Assembly: GCF_002953715.1 (NCBI RefSeq)
Contig: NZ_CP025014.1
Coordinates: 310,001-374,000, forward strand
Origin: Rhizobium leguminosarum
GTDB taxonomy: Bacteria; Pseudomonadota; Alphaproteobacteria; Rhizobiales; Rhizobiaceae
Direction of reading: 5' to 3'
Length of the DNA stretch: 64,000 bases
Below, piece by piece: positions 8,129-15,770 of the stretch. The position numbers and the translations under genes were made by a program. The notes under the pieces were generated by a model. That model ran no database searches. It saw only the letters and a program-made list of their open reading frames with translations, and had not been told where the DNA came from. Positions within the stretch are counted from its first letter, which is position 1. Each line of letters starts with the position of its first letter.

Positions 8129-8338
8129 CGCCTATCTTGCGCGTCCCTGGATGTTCGTTGCTCCATCGAGGATGCCGCGCGGAGAGACTAGGCCACCGAA
8201 TGGCGATCCAAAAAATGGACTGATCGAACCACTTTTCGGATCGACATCGTATCGGTGGCAGTTGCTACTGACTGCCCGAGAACCGGGTAATTTTCCCCTC
8301 AACTTTGGGCGACTCTCTTAATCCGAGGATGCCAGACC

Positions 8339-8478
8339 GGGAGATATCTATATATTACACGAGACTTGGATGGCCATTACGGGGGCGCTTGGAAGATAGC
8401 AACGTCTATCAAGAATCTCGGCAGCAAGGCCACCCGACTTGGGACTTACGACACGAACTAGACCGCATAGGTGATTGA
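8339..8478 (+). pseudogene. Ntox21-like toxin C-terminal remnant, frameshifted
   Basis: The frame reads GRYLYITRDLDGHYGGAWK, then an IKNLGSKATRLGTYDTN stretch, and meets a TAG. Loss of one base near 8458 explains this: with one C restored it continues LDRIGD and stops at 8476-8478, one base before the next start codon. DGH-x-GG-x-WK followed by R-x-GTYD and a final RIGD is the signature I associate with the Ntox21 polymorphic-toxin domain. Only about 45 residues survive, and no delivery domain is present. Confidence 0.5.
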
Positions 8479-8479
8479 A

Positions 8480-8674
8480 ATGATATCAAACGTCGTCGAC
8501 GCTCAAAACTGGACGGAGAGAGGAAAGACTATTTGCGATTTAATAAAAGAGTTGCAGTCTTTCGAGAATCCAGAACTGCTCGCGGAAATATCTATTGACG
8601 GAGGCAAAACCACCCGTCCCATCAGTTTCGTTGGGAAGGAAAATGGGAAATGCCTAATAGTCTATACGAAGTGA
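8480..8674 (+). CDS. Small probable immunity protein behind the Ntox21-like remnant (64 aa)
   Basis: ATG at 8480 with AGGTGA 5 bases upstream. The protein is MISNVVDAQNWTERGKT followed by an amphipathic helix (ICDLIKELQSF) and a beta-rich end (LLAEISIDGGKTTRPI, then KCLIVYTK). It starts one base after the repaired stop of the toxin remnant, so it is the expected cognate immunity gene. The frame is intact. Its composition is AT-richer than that of the conserved half of the window. Confidence 0.55.
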   Translation: MISNVVDAQNWTERGKTICDLIKELQSFENPELLAEISIDGGKTTRPISFVGKENGKCLIVYTK

Positions 8675-8682
8675 TCGAGCAG

Positions 8683-8783
8683 CCTACCCCTTCTTGCCGC
8701 GACGTCGTGCGACTTCGTCCGGACGAAGCCTTTTGGCAAGGTCATCGGCAGTTATGTTGATCCGGTGGCCGGTGAGAGAAACC
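8683..8783 (-). pseudogene. Possible C-terminal remnant of an unidentified gene
   Basis: On the minus strand about 30 codons read VSLTGHRINITADDLAK then RLRPDEVARRRGKKG and a TAG at 8683-8685. This ordered, basic ending looks like genuine coding sequence, but an in-frame TGA closes it just upstream. No family is recognised. It sits between two immunity-type genes of opposite orientation, which fits the patchwork nature of the region. Confidence 0.25.
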
Positions 8784-9154
8784 GACGACAAAAGGAATCA
8801 TTTCCATGGCTGCAAGAGAGTGCAAATTGTACCGTCGAGGCCACGACCCTGTCAGAAAAAACTGAATTACGCGTCCGGGTTTTGCTGGCTGTACAGCAGT
8901 CACTCCTAGGAAGCGTTAGCCCCAATTTACGAGCGGTAACGTGCTCTTGGAGCAGTTCAGATATTCAAGTACGCGCGATATTTGACTTGGCTGTAAGTGA
9001 AATCGACAAGGAAAACATGGGCGAGGTTGAGACAGAGATCATGTCTCATTTTCCTGACCAGGAGGTGGCTGTAAACTGCACAAGGGTGGATGCCCCGGCA
9101 ATAATTCGTGCCGATCAAAACGAGGTATTTGTCTTTAAGCGGCGTGAAGGTTAG
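8765..9154 (+). CDS. Immunity-like protein, 5' end probably damaged
   Basis: The conserved part begins near 8849: LSEKTELRVRVLLAVQQSLL, then NLRAVTC, IFDLAVSEIDKENM and HFPDQEVAVNCTR. This is the pattern of a family of about 100-aa proteins found beside contact-dependent toxin genes (recalled, not searched). The only in-frame start is GTG at 8765, which would add about 28 residues that do not look conserved and has no good ribosome binding site; an ATG at 8807 is in another frame. The N-terminus is therefore likely rearranged or frameshifted. No toxin tail is recognised upstream. Confidence 0.5.
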   Translation: MAGERNRRQKESFPWLQESANCTVEATTLSEKTELRVRVLLAVQQSLLGSVSPNLRAVTCSWSSSDIQVRAIFDLAVSEIDKENMGEVETEIMSHFPDQEVAVNCTRVDAPAIIRADQNEVFVFKRREG

Positions 9155-9218
9155 GACGCCCGAACAGGCCGCCGCGCTTGCGAGCCGATCGGAACTTAAA
9201 GAGGAGGCCAAAACCGTT

Positions 9219-9356
9219 TTGCCGCATGCGTCGTCTTACATCACCACAGTGCTCCGTTTCCTCGGGGTCCAGAAACGTCCGTCTCATCAGCGTCGACAGC
9301 TTGGCGTTCGGAGAACAGGCCGCGAAAGACTCGATCGGGGCCGTCCGCGCTGGTGA
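9219..9356 (+). pseudogene. azoR: C-terminal remnant of FMN-dependent NADH-azoreductase (AzoR/AcpD)
   Basis: Frame A reads LPHASSYITTVLRFLGV and, after a shift near 9262-9270 (run of four G), the +1 frame continues RNVRLISVDSLAFGEQAAKD and SIGAVRAG. Together these match the end of AzoR proteins (HQESYLRTV-x-GF-x-G, then an ISV-x-GLAFG-like segment). The flavodoxin-like N-terminal two thirds are absent. This is clear gene decay and supports the view that 5-9.5 kb is a dumping ground. Confidence 0.55.
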
Positions 9357-9605
9357 TCGGAGCGCATGCGAGCGGTGGCGCCACGGAGGGACACGGCAGG
9401 GTCTGGTAGCCGCTCTTTGTCTCGATTGCAGCGGACCAATCATTGATGTTTCAGTTCACATCGTGACCTTTGTATTGAGCAAAGCTTACCGAAACGTGGG
9501 CGCAGCGACTTATGTGGCCGTTCGGGCATCCGAAATTTATTAGTTCCAGAAACGAAAGAATACAGCTAAAAATTGCATCGGAAGACACGAATTTTAGGAG
9601 GCACG

Positions 9606-10244
9606 ATGCGCCGCGTTTTCGTGGTTATGGGGATGGTTTGCTTCGCCTACGCCGTCTGGCATGTGGCGATGGCGCGGTCGACCACAATTCGGCTTGGGCC
9701 TGCTGGCTACGAAGTGACCTACAGGATGACTTGGGGCTTGGGTATGGAAGAGCGCCTGACCCTGAAAAAGTTCGGCGCACTATGGCCGTCGCAATCGAGC
9801 GAGTGGACTGAAATATGGAAAAAGCCCTATAATTCGGGGATGGTTGTCTACGTCAGCGATGACGGAACGACATACTATTTCGGAACAGGCTACGGGCTCC
9901 ATTTCTTTCAGCCGAAGCAAGGAGCCTATTGGACTACTTGCCACAAAGGCAACATTCCAATACGTACGCCACTTGCGGAACGCCTGTCATTCTTTGGATC
10001 GGACGCCGCTGACGAGGATATCGATCCTGGTAGACCCCGCCTTTTTGAATACGTCCAAGCAAATGAATCTAGCGGCGCTATTCCAGGTTCGCCACCCGCG
10101 TCAAGGTATTATGCTGGCCTTAGATACCTTGGGAAGTTCGGGCTGGTAGCGACAAACGGACAAGGGCGAGGCAACGAGGTAAGATTCGTTCCAGCAGGGA
10201 CCTCCATCGAGCCGCGCTTAGGTCTGCAATTTAGCTGCGGCTGA
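9606..10244 (+). CDS. Hypothetical exported or membrane-anchored protein (212 aa)
   Basis: The start is well defined: AGGAGG lies 5 bases before ATG 9606. The first 24 residues (MRRVFVVMGMVCFAYAVWHV...) form a signal peptide or membrane anchor; the rest is soluble, aromatic-rich and probably periplasmic. No domain is recognised. It is a single gene between the azoreductase remnant and the TIR gene, intact and without frameshift. A role in the local toxin/immunity or defence genes cannot be argued from sequence. Confidence 0.7.
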   Translation: MRRVFVVMGMVCFAYAVWHVAMARSTTIRLGPAGYEVTYRMTWGLGMEERLTLKKFGALWPSQSSEWTEIWKKPYNSGMVVYVSDDGTTYYFGTGYGLHFFQPKQGAYWTTCHKGNIPIRTPLAERLSFFGSDAADEDIDPGRPRLFEYVQANESSGAIPGSPPASRYYAGLRYLGKFGLVATNGQGRGNEVRFVPAGTSIEPRLGLQFSCG

Positions 10245-10537
10245 CTTTTCAAAATGACTGCTTGAGCCGGATGGTGTCCCTGCTGGCGTTTTGTGCCTAA
10301 CTCCGAAACATCTGTGGACCGGTTGGCCAGCCCTACAGCCGGACGCGACATTTTTTGGAGAATCTGGCCTGATCCTGACCTCGTTGATCCTACACCTTCT
10401 CTCGACCGAGGATCGCCTCTACCTCGTTGTGGAAAACGGATTTCTGCTCCCCGCGAATATACTATTAGAAGTGTTTACCTGTGCGAACGGGATAAGCCAT
10501 AAAAAAGATTTCGCAATTTAACCCCTATGGTGGGCGA
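10245..10537. other. Intergenic stretch between convergent genes
   Basis: Frames of 70-76 codons are open here on the plus strand, but none has a ribosome binding site, motif or sensible composition. No clear hairpin terminator was found for either the exported protein gene or the TIR gene. Confidence 0.4.
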
Positions 10538-11260
10538 CTAGGTAGCGACCAGTTCGGCGATTTTTTTCGCGACTTCCTCCATCGACTCTTCTGCTGTGTT
10601 TAGCCCCGCTCGGGAGGCTAGCAAGAGGCTGACCTTCTCAAGCTCGTCATAGGTCGTTCCGTGAACAACCGGGACGAGCCGCTCGCGGCGGAGGAGCGCC
10701 GATAGCTCTTTGTCTGCGATGCCTTCCGCCGGGAGACGGCGCAACATAGCCGGGGTTACCAGAACAATACCGACGCGCGAATTCACCAAGCCCTTATCGA
10801 TTGCCCGCATCATCGGCACACCAAGGCCAAGATCCTTCTCGCTGAACCACACGCGAACGCCCCGCGCTTCAAGCAGATCATGAAGTTCCTTGGCGGCCCC
10901 TTGCCTGTCATCCCACGCATGACAAAGGAACACATCTCGGAGATCTGGCTGTGACGCCGCTAGGCTCTCAACATTTTCGCGAACCGGCGTAAGCGCCTGT
11001 ACTTGTTCCGGTGTGTACCACGCTGACGAACCGCCACTCGACCAACGGGGCTTTGACGTGCGGCGACTGGACCCGCCGCCGCTGCTTCGACCACTGCTAA
11101 GTCCGGAGGATGAGGAAGAGGTAGTTGGGTATGAAGGCGAGGAGTATGATCCATAGTCGTAGCGGCTGTAGCCGCCGTATCGCGACCGGCTAGAGCACGC
11201 AGGGCAGGACGCCGCGCCGCCGCCCGTATGACCACGAACCGGTGCAGTACATTTCGCCAT
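10538..11260 (-). CDS. TIR-domain protein with Cys/Ser/Gly/Tyr-rich N-terminus
   Basis: The 240-aa protein starts at ATG 11260 with GGGGGAAAG upstream. Residues 1-30 carry Cys4, His11, Cys19 and Cys22 (SCPAC), which may form a small zinc site; residues 30-85 are low-complexity Ser/Gly/Tyr/Arg. A TIR domain follows from about residue 108: DVFLCHAWDDRQGAAKEL, VWFSEKDLGLGVPMM, IVLVTPAMLRR and ADKELSALL, whose Glu is in the usual place of the NADase catalytic residue. Bacterial TIR proteins commonly cleave NAD+ in anti-phage defence; activity here is inference. It is a stand-alone gene; an IS66 element sits 78 bases upstream and may have separated it from its promoter or a partner gene. Confidence 0.8.
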   Translation of the reverse strand: MAKCTAPVRGHTGGGAASCPACSSRSRYGGYSRYDYGSYSSPSYPTTSSSSSGLSSGRSSGGGSSRRTSKPRWSSGGSSAWYTPEQVQALTPVRENVESLAASQPDLRDVFLCHAWDDRQGAAKELHDLLEARGVRVWFSEKDLGLGVPMMRAIDKGLVNSRVGIVLVTPAMLRRLPAEGIADKELSALLRRERLVPVVHGTTYDELEKVSLLLASRAGLNTAEESMEEVAKKIAELVAT

Positions 11261-11330
11261 TTACACTTTCCCCCATCGTTTGGTCACACGACCAACACGC
11301 AAATAGGTATCCATAAAACTCGCTTCAAGT

Positions 11331-11338
11331 GATTGAAG
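11331..11338. repeat. IS66 target-site duplication, left copy
   Basis: GATTGAAG immediately precedes the left inverted repeat of the IS66 element and recurs exactly at 13847-13854. Eight bases is the established duplication length for the IS66 family. Confidence 0.9.
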
Positions 11339-11346
11339 GTAAGCGG

Positions 11347-12966
11347 TTAGCTGATGGCGTCAGGCCTGAAGTTCCATGGCATAAGCGCCTCGAGCTCGGA
11401 TACTGGCCAGCCTTTAGCGATGCGGGTCAATGTCTGGGAGAGCCAGTCGAGCGGGTCAACATTGTTCATTTTGGCCGTCTGGAGAAGCGTGGCCAGCGTC
11501 GCCCATGTCCGTCCACCGCCCTCGCTACCGGCGAATAGACTGTTCTTCCTCGTGATCGTTTGGGGCCTGATTGCGCGCTCGACGATATTGGAGTCAATTT
11601 CGATCCGGCCGTCCGTCAGGAAGCGCTCCAGTGCTTCGCGCCGGGTGAGCGCGTAGCGGATAGCTTCGGCGGTCTTGGACTTGCCAGAGACCTTGCCCAG
11701 TTCCTTTTCCCAAAGATCGAAGAGGTTGGCGACGATGGTCACCGACTTCTTCTGACGCAGCGTGGAGCGGCTGTCGGCATCCCGACCGCGGGCCTCATCT
11801 TCGATGCCCCACAACTCGGTCATCGCGACGATCGTGTCCGTTGCGGCCTTGGAGACACCGCTGATGTGAAGATCGTAAAACTTGCGGCGAAGATGCGCCC
11901 AGCACCCTGCGAGCTGGATCGTTTCATTGCTGCCGGCTTTGGCACGCGTCTTGGCCAGACTGGTATAGGCCGAGTATCCGTCAACTTGCAGGATGCCGTT
12001 GAACCCGGAGAGATGATGCGCCACGCAATCTGCGCCCCTACTATCCTCAAACCGATAGGCCACCATCGGCGGACTGGTTCCACCAAAGGGTCTATCATCG
12101 CGAGCATAGGCCCAAAGCCAGGCTTTCGTCGTCTTGCCCGAACCCGGTGCGAGGGTAGGCAATGTCGTCTCGTCGGCGAAGACCCTGTCGCCCTCCTTGA
12201 CGCGCTCAAGAATGTAGTCGGCGCATATCTGCAGTTCGAAGCCCAGATGCCCCATCCACTGGGCCATCAACGATCGGCTGATCTCGACACCGTCGCGTAG
12301 ATAGATTGCCTCCTGCCGGTAAAGCGGAAGGCCGTCGGCGTATTTGGAGACGGCGATATAGGCGAGCAGCCGTTCTGTTGGCAGGCCACTTTCAATGATG
12401 TGTGCCGGTGCCAAAGCCTGGATCACGCCATCGTTGCCCCGGAAGGCATATTTGGGGCGACGCGTCACGATGACCCTGAACTGAGGCGGCACGACATCCA
12501 ATCGTTCGGAGCGATCCTCACCGATCAGGACCTTTTCCAGCCCCTCGCAGCCGGCCGGGATCTCTGGCTCGATCACTTCCTCGATGCGTTCGAGATGAGC
12601 GGCAAAACCCTTGCGCGGACGTGGTGCTCGTTTCGGCTTGTCTTTGGCCGCGTAATCAAGCTCGCTCTGGATTGCCGAAAGGCCGGTCTCGACTTCCTCG
12701 AAGGCAAAGGACACCTGCTCGTCATTGACGCCAAGGCGCAGTCGCTCGGAACGGGTGCCGTGTTGGGTGCGCTGCAGAACCTTCAGGATCGATGTGAGGT
12801 TGGCAATCCGCTCGTTGGCACTCTTCTCCACCGCTTCCAACCGGGCGATCTCGGCTGCCGCGGTGACAAGCCGGGCTTCCTTCGCGGCCTGTTCGCGGGC
12901 CAGCGCAAGAACCATCGCTTTCAGCGCGTCAACGTCGTCCGGCAGGTCGTGAAGGGGCAAATCCAT
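11347..12966 (-). CDS. tnpC: IS66-family transposase TnpC (DDE)
   Basis: The 539-aa transposase has an N-terminal coiled-coil/leucine-rich helix (about 10-75), the IS66 zinc-finger/linker region, and a DDE catalytic core: VFADETTLPTL, ILQVDGYSAY and IDSNIVERAIRP contain the expected Asp, Asp and Glu. CWAHLRRKF follows the second Asp, as is usual in the family. The C-terminus has the short IS66 tail (WNFRPDAI). The length is normal and the frame is uninterrupted. It ends 8 bp from the left end of the element. Confidence 0.95.
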   Translation of the reverse strand: MDLPLHDLPDDVDALKAMVLALAREQAAKEARLVTAAAEIARLEAVEKSANERIANLTSILKVLQRTQHGTRSERLRLGVNDEQVSFAFEEVETGLSAIQSELDYAAKDKPKRAPRPRKGFAAHLERIEEVIEPEIPAGCEGLEKVLIGEDRSERLDVVPPQFRVIVTRRPKYAFRGNDGVIQALAPAHIIESGLPTERLLAYIAVSKYADGLPLYRQEAIYLRDGVEISRSLMAQWMGHLGFELQICADYILERVKEGDRVFADETTLPTLAPGSGKTTKAWLWAYARDDRPFGGTSPPMVAYRFEDSRGADCVAHHLSGFNGILQVDGYSAYTSLAKTRAKAGSNETIQLAGCWAHLRRKFYDLHISGVSKAATDTIVAMTELWGIEDEARGRDADSRSTLRQKKSVTIVANLFDLWEKELGKVSGKSKTAEAIRYALTRREALERFLTDGRIEIDSNIVERAIRPQTITRKNSLFAGSEGGGRTWATLATLLQTAKMNNVDPLDWLSQTLTRIAKGWPVSELEALMPWNFRPDAIS

Positions 12967-13041
12967 GGGAATGAGTAGAGCACAAAAACAGCCGTTTTCC
13001 CAACCATTACAGCGGCATGATTCATCTTGCCGCAGGCGCTG

Positions 13042-13386
13042 TCAGCCCGTCAACAAGGGTCGCCTGACCTTGGTCGGGCGGATCTTTTTCCAATCCATTC
13101 CGGCCAGCAACGCCATGAGCTGAGAATGGTCAAGACGTATCCGTGCCGCCGATATGCCCGGCCAGCAGAAGCCTTGATCTTCCAGGGTTTTCAAATAGAG
13201 GCAGACCCCGCTGCCATCCCACCACGCGATCTTAATTTTGTCTGCCCGTTTCGACCGGAAGACGTAAAGCGCGCCATTGAAGGGATCGAGACCGCCATCG
13301 CGCACCAGCGCCATCAAAGACGCGGACCCCTTGCGGAAGTCGACTGGCTGGCACGACACATAGACCACAACACCAGACGCGATCAT
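13042..13386 (-). CDS. tnpB: IS66-family accessory protein TnpB (Orf2)
   Basis: The 114-aa protein shows the IS66 Orf2 signature: VVYVSCQPVDFRKGSASLMAL near the start, then ALYVFRSKRADKIKIAWWDG and VCLYLKTLE. Its ATG overlaps the tnpA stop by ATGA, so the two are coupled. It is required for transposition in characterised IS66 elements, although its biochemical role is unclear. Confidence 0.94.
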   Translation of the reverse strand: MIASGVVVYVSCQPVDFRKGSASLMALVRDGGLDPFNGALYVFRSKRADKIKIAWWDGSGVCLYLKTLEDQGFCWPGISAARIRLDHSQLMALLAGMDWKKIRPTKVRRPLLTG

Positions 13387-13790
13387 GCCTTGCGAACCGC
13401 CCGCAGAACCTTCACCAGGTGATCGGGGTCAAAATCGCCGCCGACGCGCACCACCATATCTGCAATGACAATATCTACCGAGCCGCTGCTTACCGTTTCA
13501 ACGCGCGCGAACTTGATCTGCTTGCCCGTTTCCTCCGTCAGCGGCGCAACAACTCCCGATGCCAGTGCCTTGCGACGCCACCCATAAAGCTGCGAGGGAT
13601 CCAAGCCTTCAGACCGGGCAACCGCCGAGACATTGGCCCCAGGCTGCAGCGCCGCGGCGACGATCCGCGTCTTTTCGTCATCCGACCATTCCCGGGGCTT
13701 GCGTCTTTGTCGCACGGGCTCAGCCGTCAAAACCTCAAAGGTTCGATGGTGATTCACAGTATCGCTCATAGGATTCTCCGCATGATTCAT
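13383..13790 (-). CDS. tnpA: IS66-family DNA-binding protein TnpA (Orf1)
   Basis: The 135-aa protein contains a helix-turn-helix of the transposase-8 type (EWSDDEKTRIVAAALQPG, then NVSAVARSEGLDPSQLYGWR). It is the first gene of the element, 56 bp inside the right end. A basic N-terminal segment (RQRRKPREW) precedes the HTH. It is intact and coupled to tnpB. Confidence 0.93.
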   Translation of the reverse strand: MNHAENPMSDTVNHHRTFEVLTAEPVRQRRKPREWSDDEKTRIVAAALQPGANVSAVARSEGLDPSQLYGWRRKALASGVVAPLTEETGKQIKFARVETVSSGSVDIVIADMVVRVGGDFDPDHLVKVLRAVRKA

Positions 13791-13846
13791 GCAGAAAATC
13801 GCTGATCAGCAGTCCGAAAGATACGTGGGATGGCCTACGCGCTTAC

Positions 13847-13854
13847 GATTGAAG
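13847..13854. repeat. IS66 target-site duplication, right copy
   Basis: GATTGAAG follows the right inverted repeat and is identical to 11331-11338. Confidence 0.9.
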
Positions 13855-14296
13855 TAGCTGAACTTCGTATCAAAAAAGCTAGAATGGCGGAAGGTCGCGA
13901 CGAAGACCTTTGTATCGATGAACGTTCGGAATGGGATCGGTAGTGGCTTACCTTGATCCGCACTGTTTTTGTCCGCTGTTGGCGAATTGCGGACGATGAC
14001 TACTGCCGCCTTTATGCAAGCTCGAAAACCCGCTGGGGTTGCGCGTATTCTAGTGCTGTAGCCGAGCGATAACGAACCATCGTGATCGGAGACTGCATGT
14101 CACATGATACAGAGAGCGAGGGAGCCAAGCCTGGCGACACAGAGGCGACCGGATAACCTTGCCAACGTACCGAAACGGTTGGCGAGGCCCTATCAAAGGT
14201 GGGCTTTGAACCCGCAAGGGTGGAGCAGAGGATCATGCCGCGAGAAACCTTGAAGAGGCGGCCCAGGGGTTGTCAGTGACTCCTTCCGGAATTCCG
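13855..14296. other. Gap right of IS66, probable debris
   Basis: The plus strand has a protein-like scrap directly after the duplication (EVAELRIKKARMAEGRDEDL, ending at a TAG near 13944) and another around 14175-14275 (ETVGEALSKVGFEPARVEQ), each cut by stops. They may be pieces of a decayed gene. No family is recognised. Confidence 0.4.
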
Positions 14297-14824
14297 TCAG
14301 ATCTTATTTGACGGATCCGATGCAGGGTCAATCCCGGACGCGAAATTCGCAACGTCTTTCGCTCCGGGCCCTACCGACTCACCGTTGGAGAAAATTGGGT
14401 AAAGTTCGAAATCATTTCCGTGCAGTACCATCGCTGCGCAGTGCGCTGAAGGAATTTCGAGCATCCACACTTCCATGTCCTCGATCCTATGTGCCGCATT
14501 CCGCTGCATTTCATCCAGGGCGTTCATGAAGGCGGTGGAAGGCCCACGCCTTACGCGGCTGAAGGATCCTTCGGGTTCGCCGGAGATGTCCATTACAGCG
14601 AGACCCTGGCCGTCGTCGATGAGGTATTGCCAGCCTGCGGCAGAGGCAAGCCTGACATCGTCGTCCGTCTGCGGCGGGGTTGCCAGCACACGCTTCGGGA
14701 ACGGGCCGTAGCTGACGTAGGAAGTGTTCTCGGGGCTATGTCGAGGACTGCAGGCGAGACTAGCCATCGCGCGCTCAAACTTCAGCGATATGAAGTCAGG
14801 AGCGGCCTCAATCAAAAATGGCAT
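14297..14824 (-). CDS. Hypothetical protein (175 aa)
   Basis: Function not recognised. ATG 14824 is preceded by GAGGGAA at about 6 bases. The protein is soluble and acidic, with no signal peptide. Internal segments such as GWQYLIDDGQGLAVMDISG and DMEVWMLEIPSAHCAAMVL look like ordered alpha/beta structure. It stands alone between the IS element and the conserved region. It could be one more immunity-type gene, but there is no toxin tail beside it. Confidence 0.5.
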   Translation of the reverse strand: MPFLIEAAPDFISLKFERAMASLACSPRHSPENTSYVSYGPFPKRVLATPPQTDDDVRLASAAGWQYLIDDGQGLAVMDISGEPEGSFSRVRRGPSTAFMNALDEMQRNAAHRIEDMEVWMLEIPSAHCAAMVLHGNDFELYPIFSNGESVGPGAKDVANFASGIDPASDPSNKI

Positions 14825-15722
14825 AGCGAGTTCCCTCGTTGAGCGTTCAAGTTAGCCTCTGCTTACAAAAAACGTGTATTCCCAGTCGCCGCCGCCGAAC
14901 GGACGCAGCTTACAGTCGGCGACAAAGTCGACCTCGGAGTTGTCCAAGGTGACGCGCCGCCACTGTCGAGCTCTGTTCACGCCATCTTGAACAGGTCGAC
15001 CCACCTGGAGGAGAAGCAGCCTTTGCTACTGAAGGTCTAGGATGCGTGACGTTTTTTAAGGAGCAATGTGCATCGCAACTCGGGTCCAGCGACATATCTG
15101 GCGCGCCCACGCAAGAAGGTGATGCTCACTTCGAAAATGCGGGAGCCGAGGGAGCGACGAAGCAGCAGCTTCGGCAGTTTCTGTCGTAGCCGGTTGTCGA
15201 TCGACGAACTGACTGCTCGCGCGTCGGATAACTTCATAGGTGTCTTCTGACATGATCCAGCGGAAATCTTATCGGAGCCACATCCCTCAGCTCAAAAGCG
15301 CGCCATTCCGAATGCAAGGGCATATTTCAGAACGGTGTCGCAGGCCCGTGACGTTAGGCGCAAAGCTATCGCGGAGAATCTATCAAACCAAGGGATCCAG
15401 GCGCAAACCTAGGCGGGCTTACCATACCACAAGATGCTCCTCCATAGTACGCAGCGTCGAAGACGAGTGGTGCACCCGACGAGACTCGAGCACTCGACCT
15501 CAACCTCCGGGCGGCATTCCGTTCATGGTTTCGCAGTGACCGTAATCGGCGCTCCGTGTCTGTGGATCGGACTACCTCCCCCTGCGATCGATTGCCCACG
15601 CGGGACATCGATTCAGATACTTTGGGGCCTTTTCGGGGGTGCAAAAGGACATTGTGGAGGAGCGGGGCCATCTACAGACAAACACAACTTGACGCATTCC
15701 GCCATTTGAGAAATGCTAAGAT
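14825..15722. other. Transition between accessory DNA and conserved region
   Basis: Several frames of 60-100 codons are open (for example 15056-15253 minus, with a helical segment HFRSEHHLLAWARQICRW, and 15366-15671 minus), but none has a good start site or family resemblance. From about 15688 a TTGACG and a weak -10 may form the promoter of the GntR operon. The junction of the island with the conserved region is probably within this segment; no tRNA or integrase marks it. Confidence 0.4.
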
Positions 15723-15746
15723 GTCAGACCAATTTTAAGCTCTGAC
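15723..15746 (+). promoter_or_regulatory. Candidate operator of the GntR regulator
   Basis: GTCAGA and its exact inverse TCTGAC, separated by 12 bases, lie 24 bases before the start of the GntR gene. FadR-subfamily regulators often bind such short palindromes in their own promoter. The assignment rests on symmetry and position only. Confidence 0.3.
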
Positions 15747-15770
15747 TGCCTGATAAGAAAATGGGGAACC

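Larger units (their letters stand above)
11339..13846 (-). mobile_element. Complete IS66-family insertion sequence (2508 bp)
   Basis: The element is bounded by imperfect inverted repeats that start GTAAGCGGTTAG on the left and GTAAGCGCGTAG (read inward) on the right, and by an exact 8-bp duplication GATTGAAG. It encodes the three standard IS66 genes tnpA, tnpB and tnpC, all on the minus strand and all open. The presence of intact ends, duplication and reading frames indicates a recent, possibly still active insertion. It lies 78 bp upstream of the TIR gene start. Joining the flanks without the IS shows no interrupted long gene. Confidence 0.93.

Noticed and set aside
11560..12300. A 246-codon plus-strand frame inside IS66
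   Set aside because: Antisense to the DDE core of tnpC.
1..15770. CRISPR array, tRNA attachment site or integrase marking an integrative element
   Set aside because: No spaced direct repeats, tRNA gene, att duplication or integrase gene was seen; the only mobile element with clear borders is IS66.
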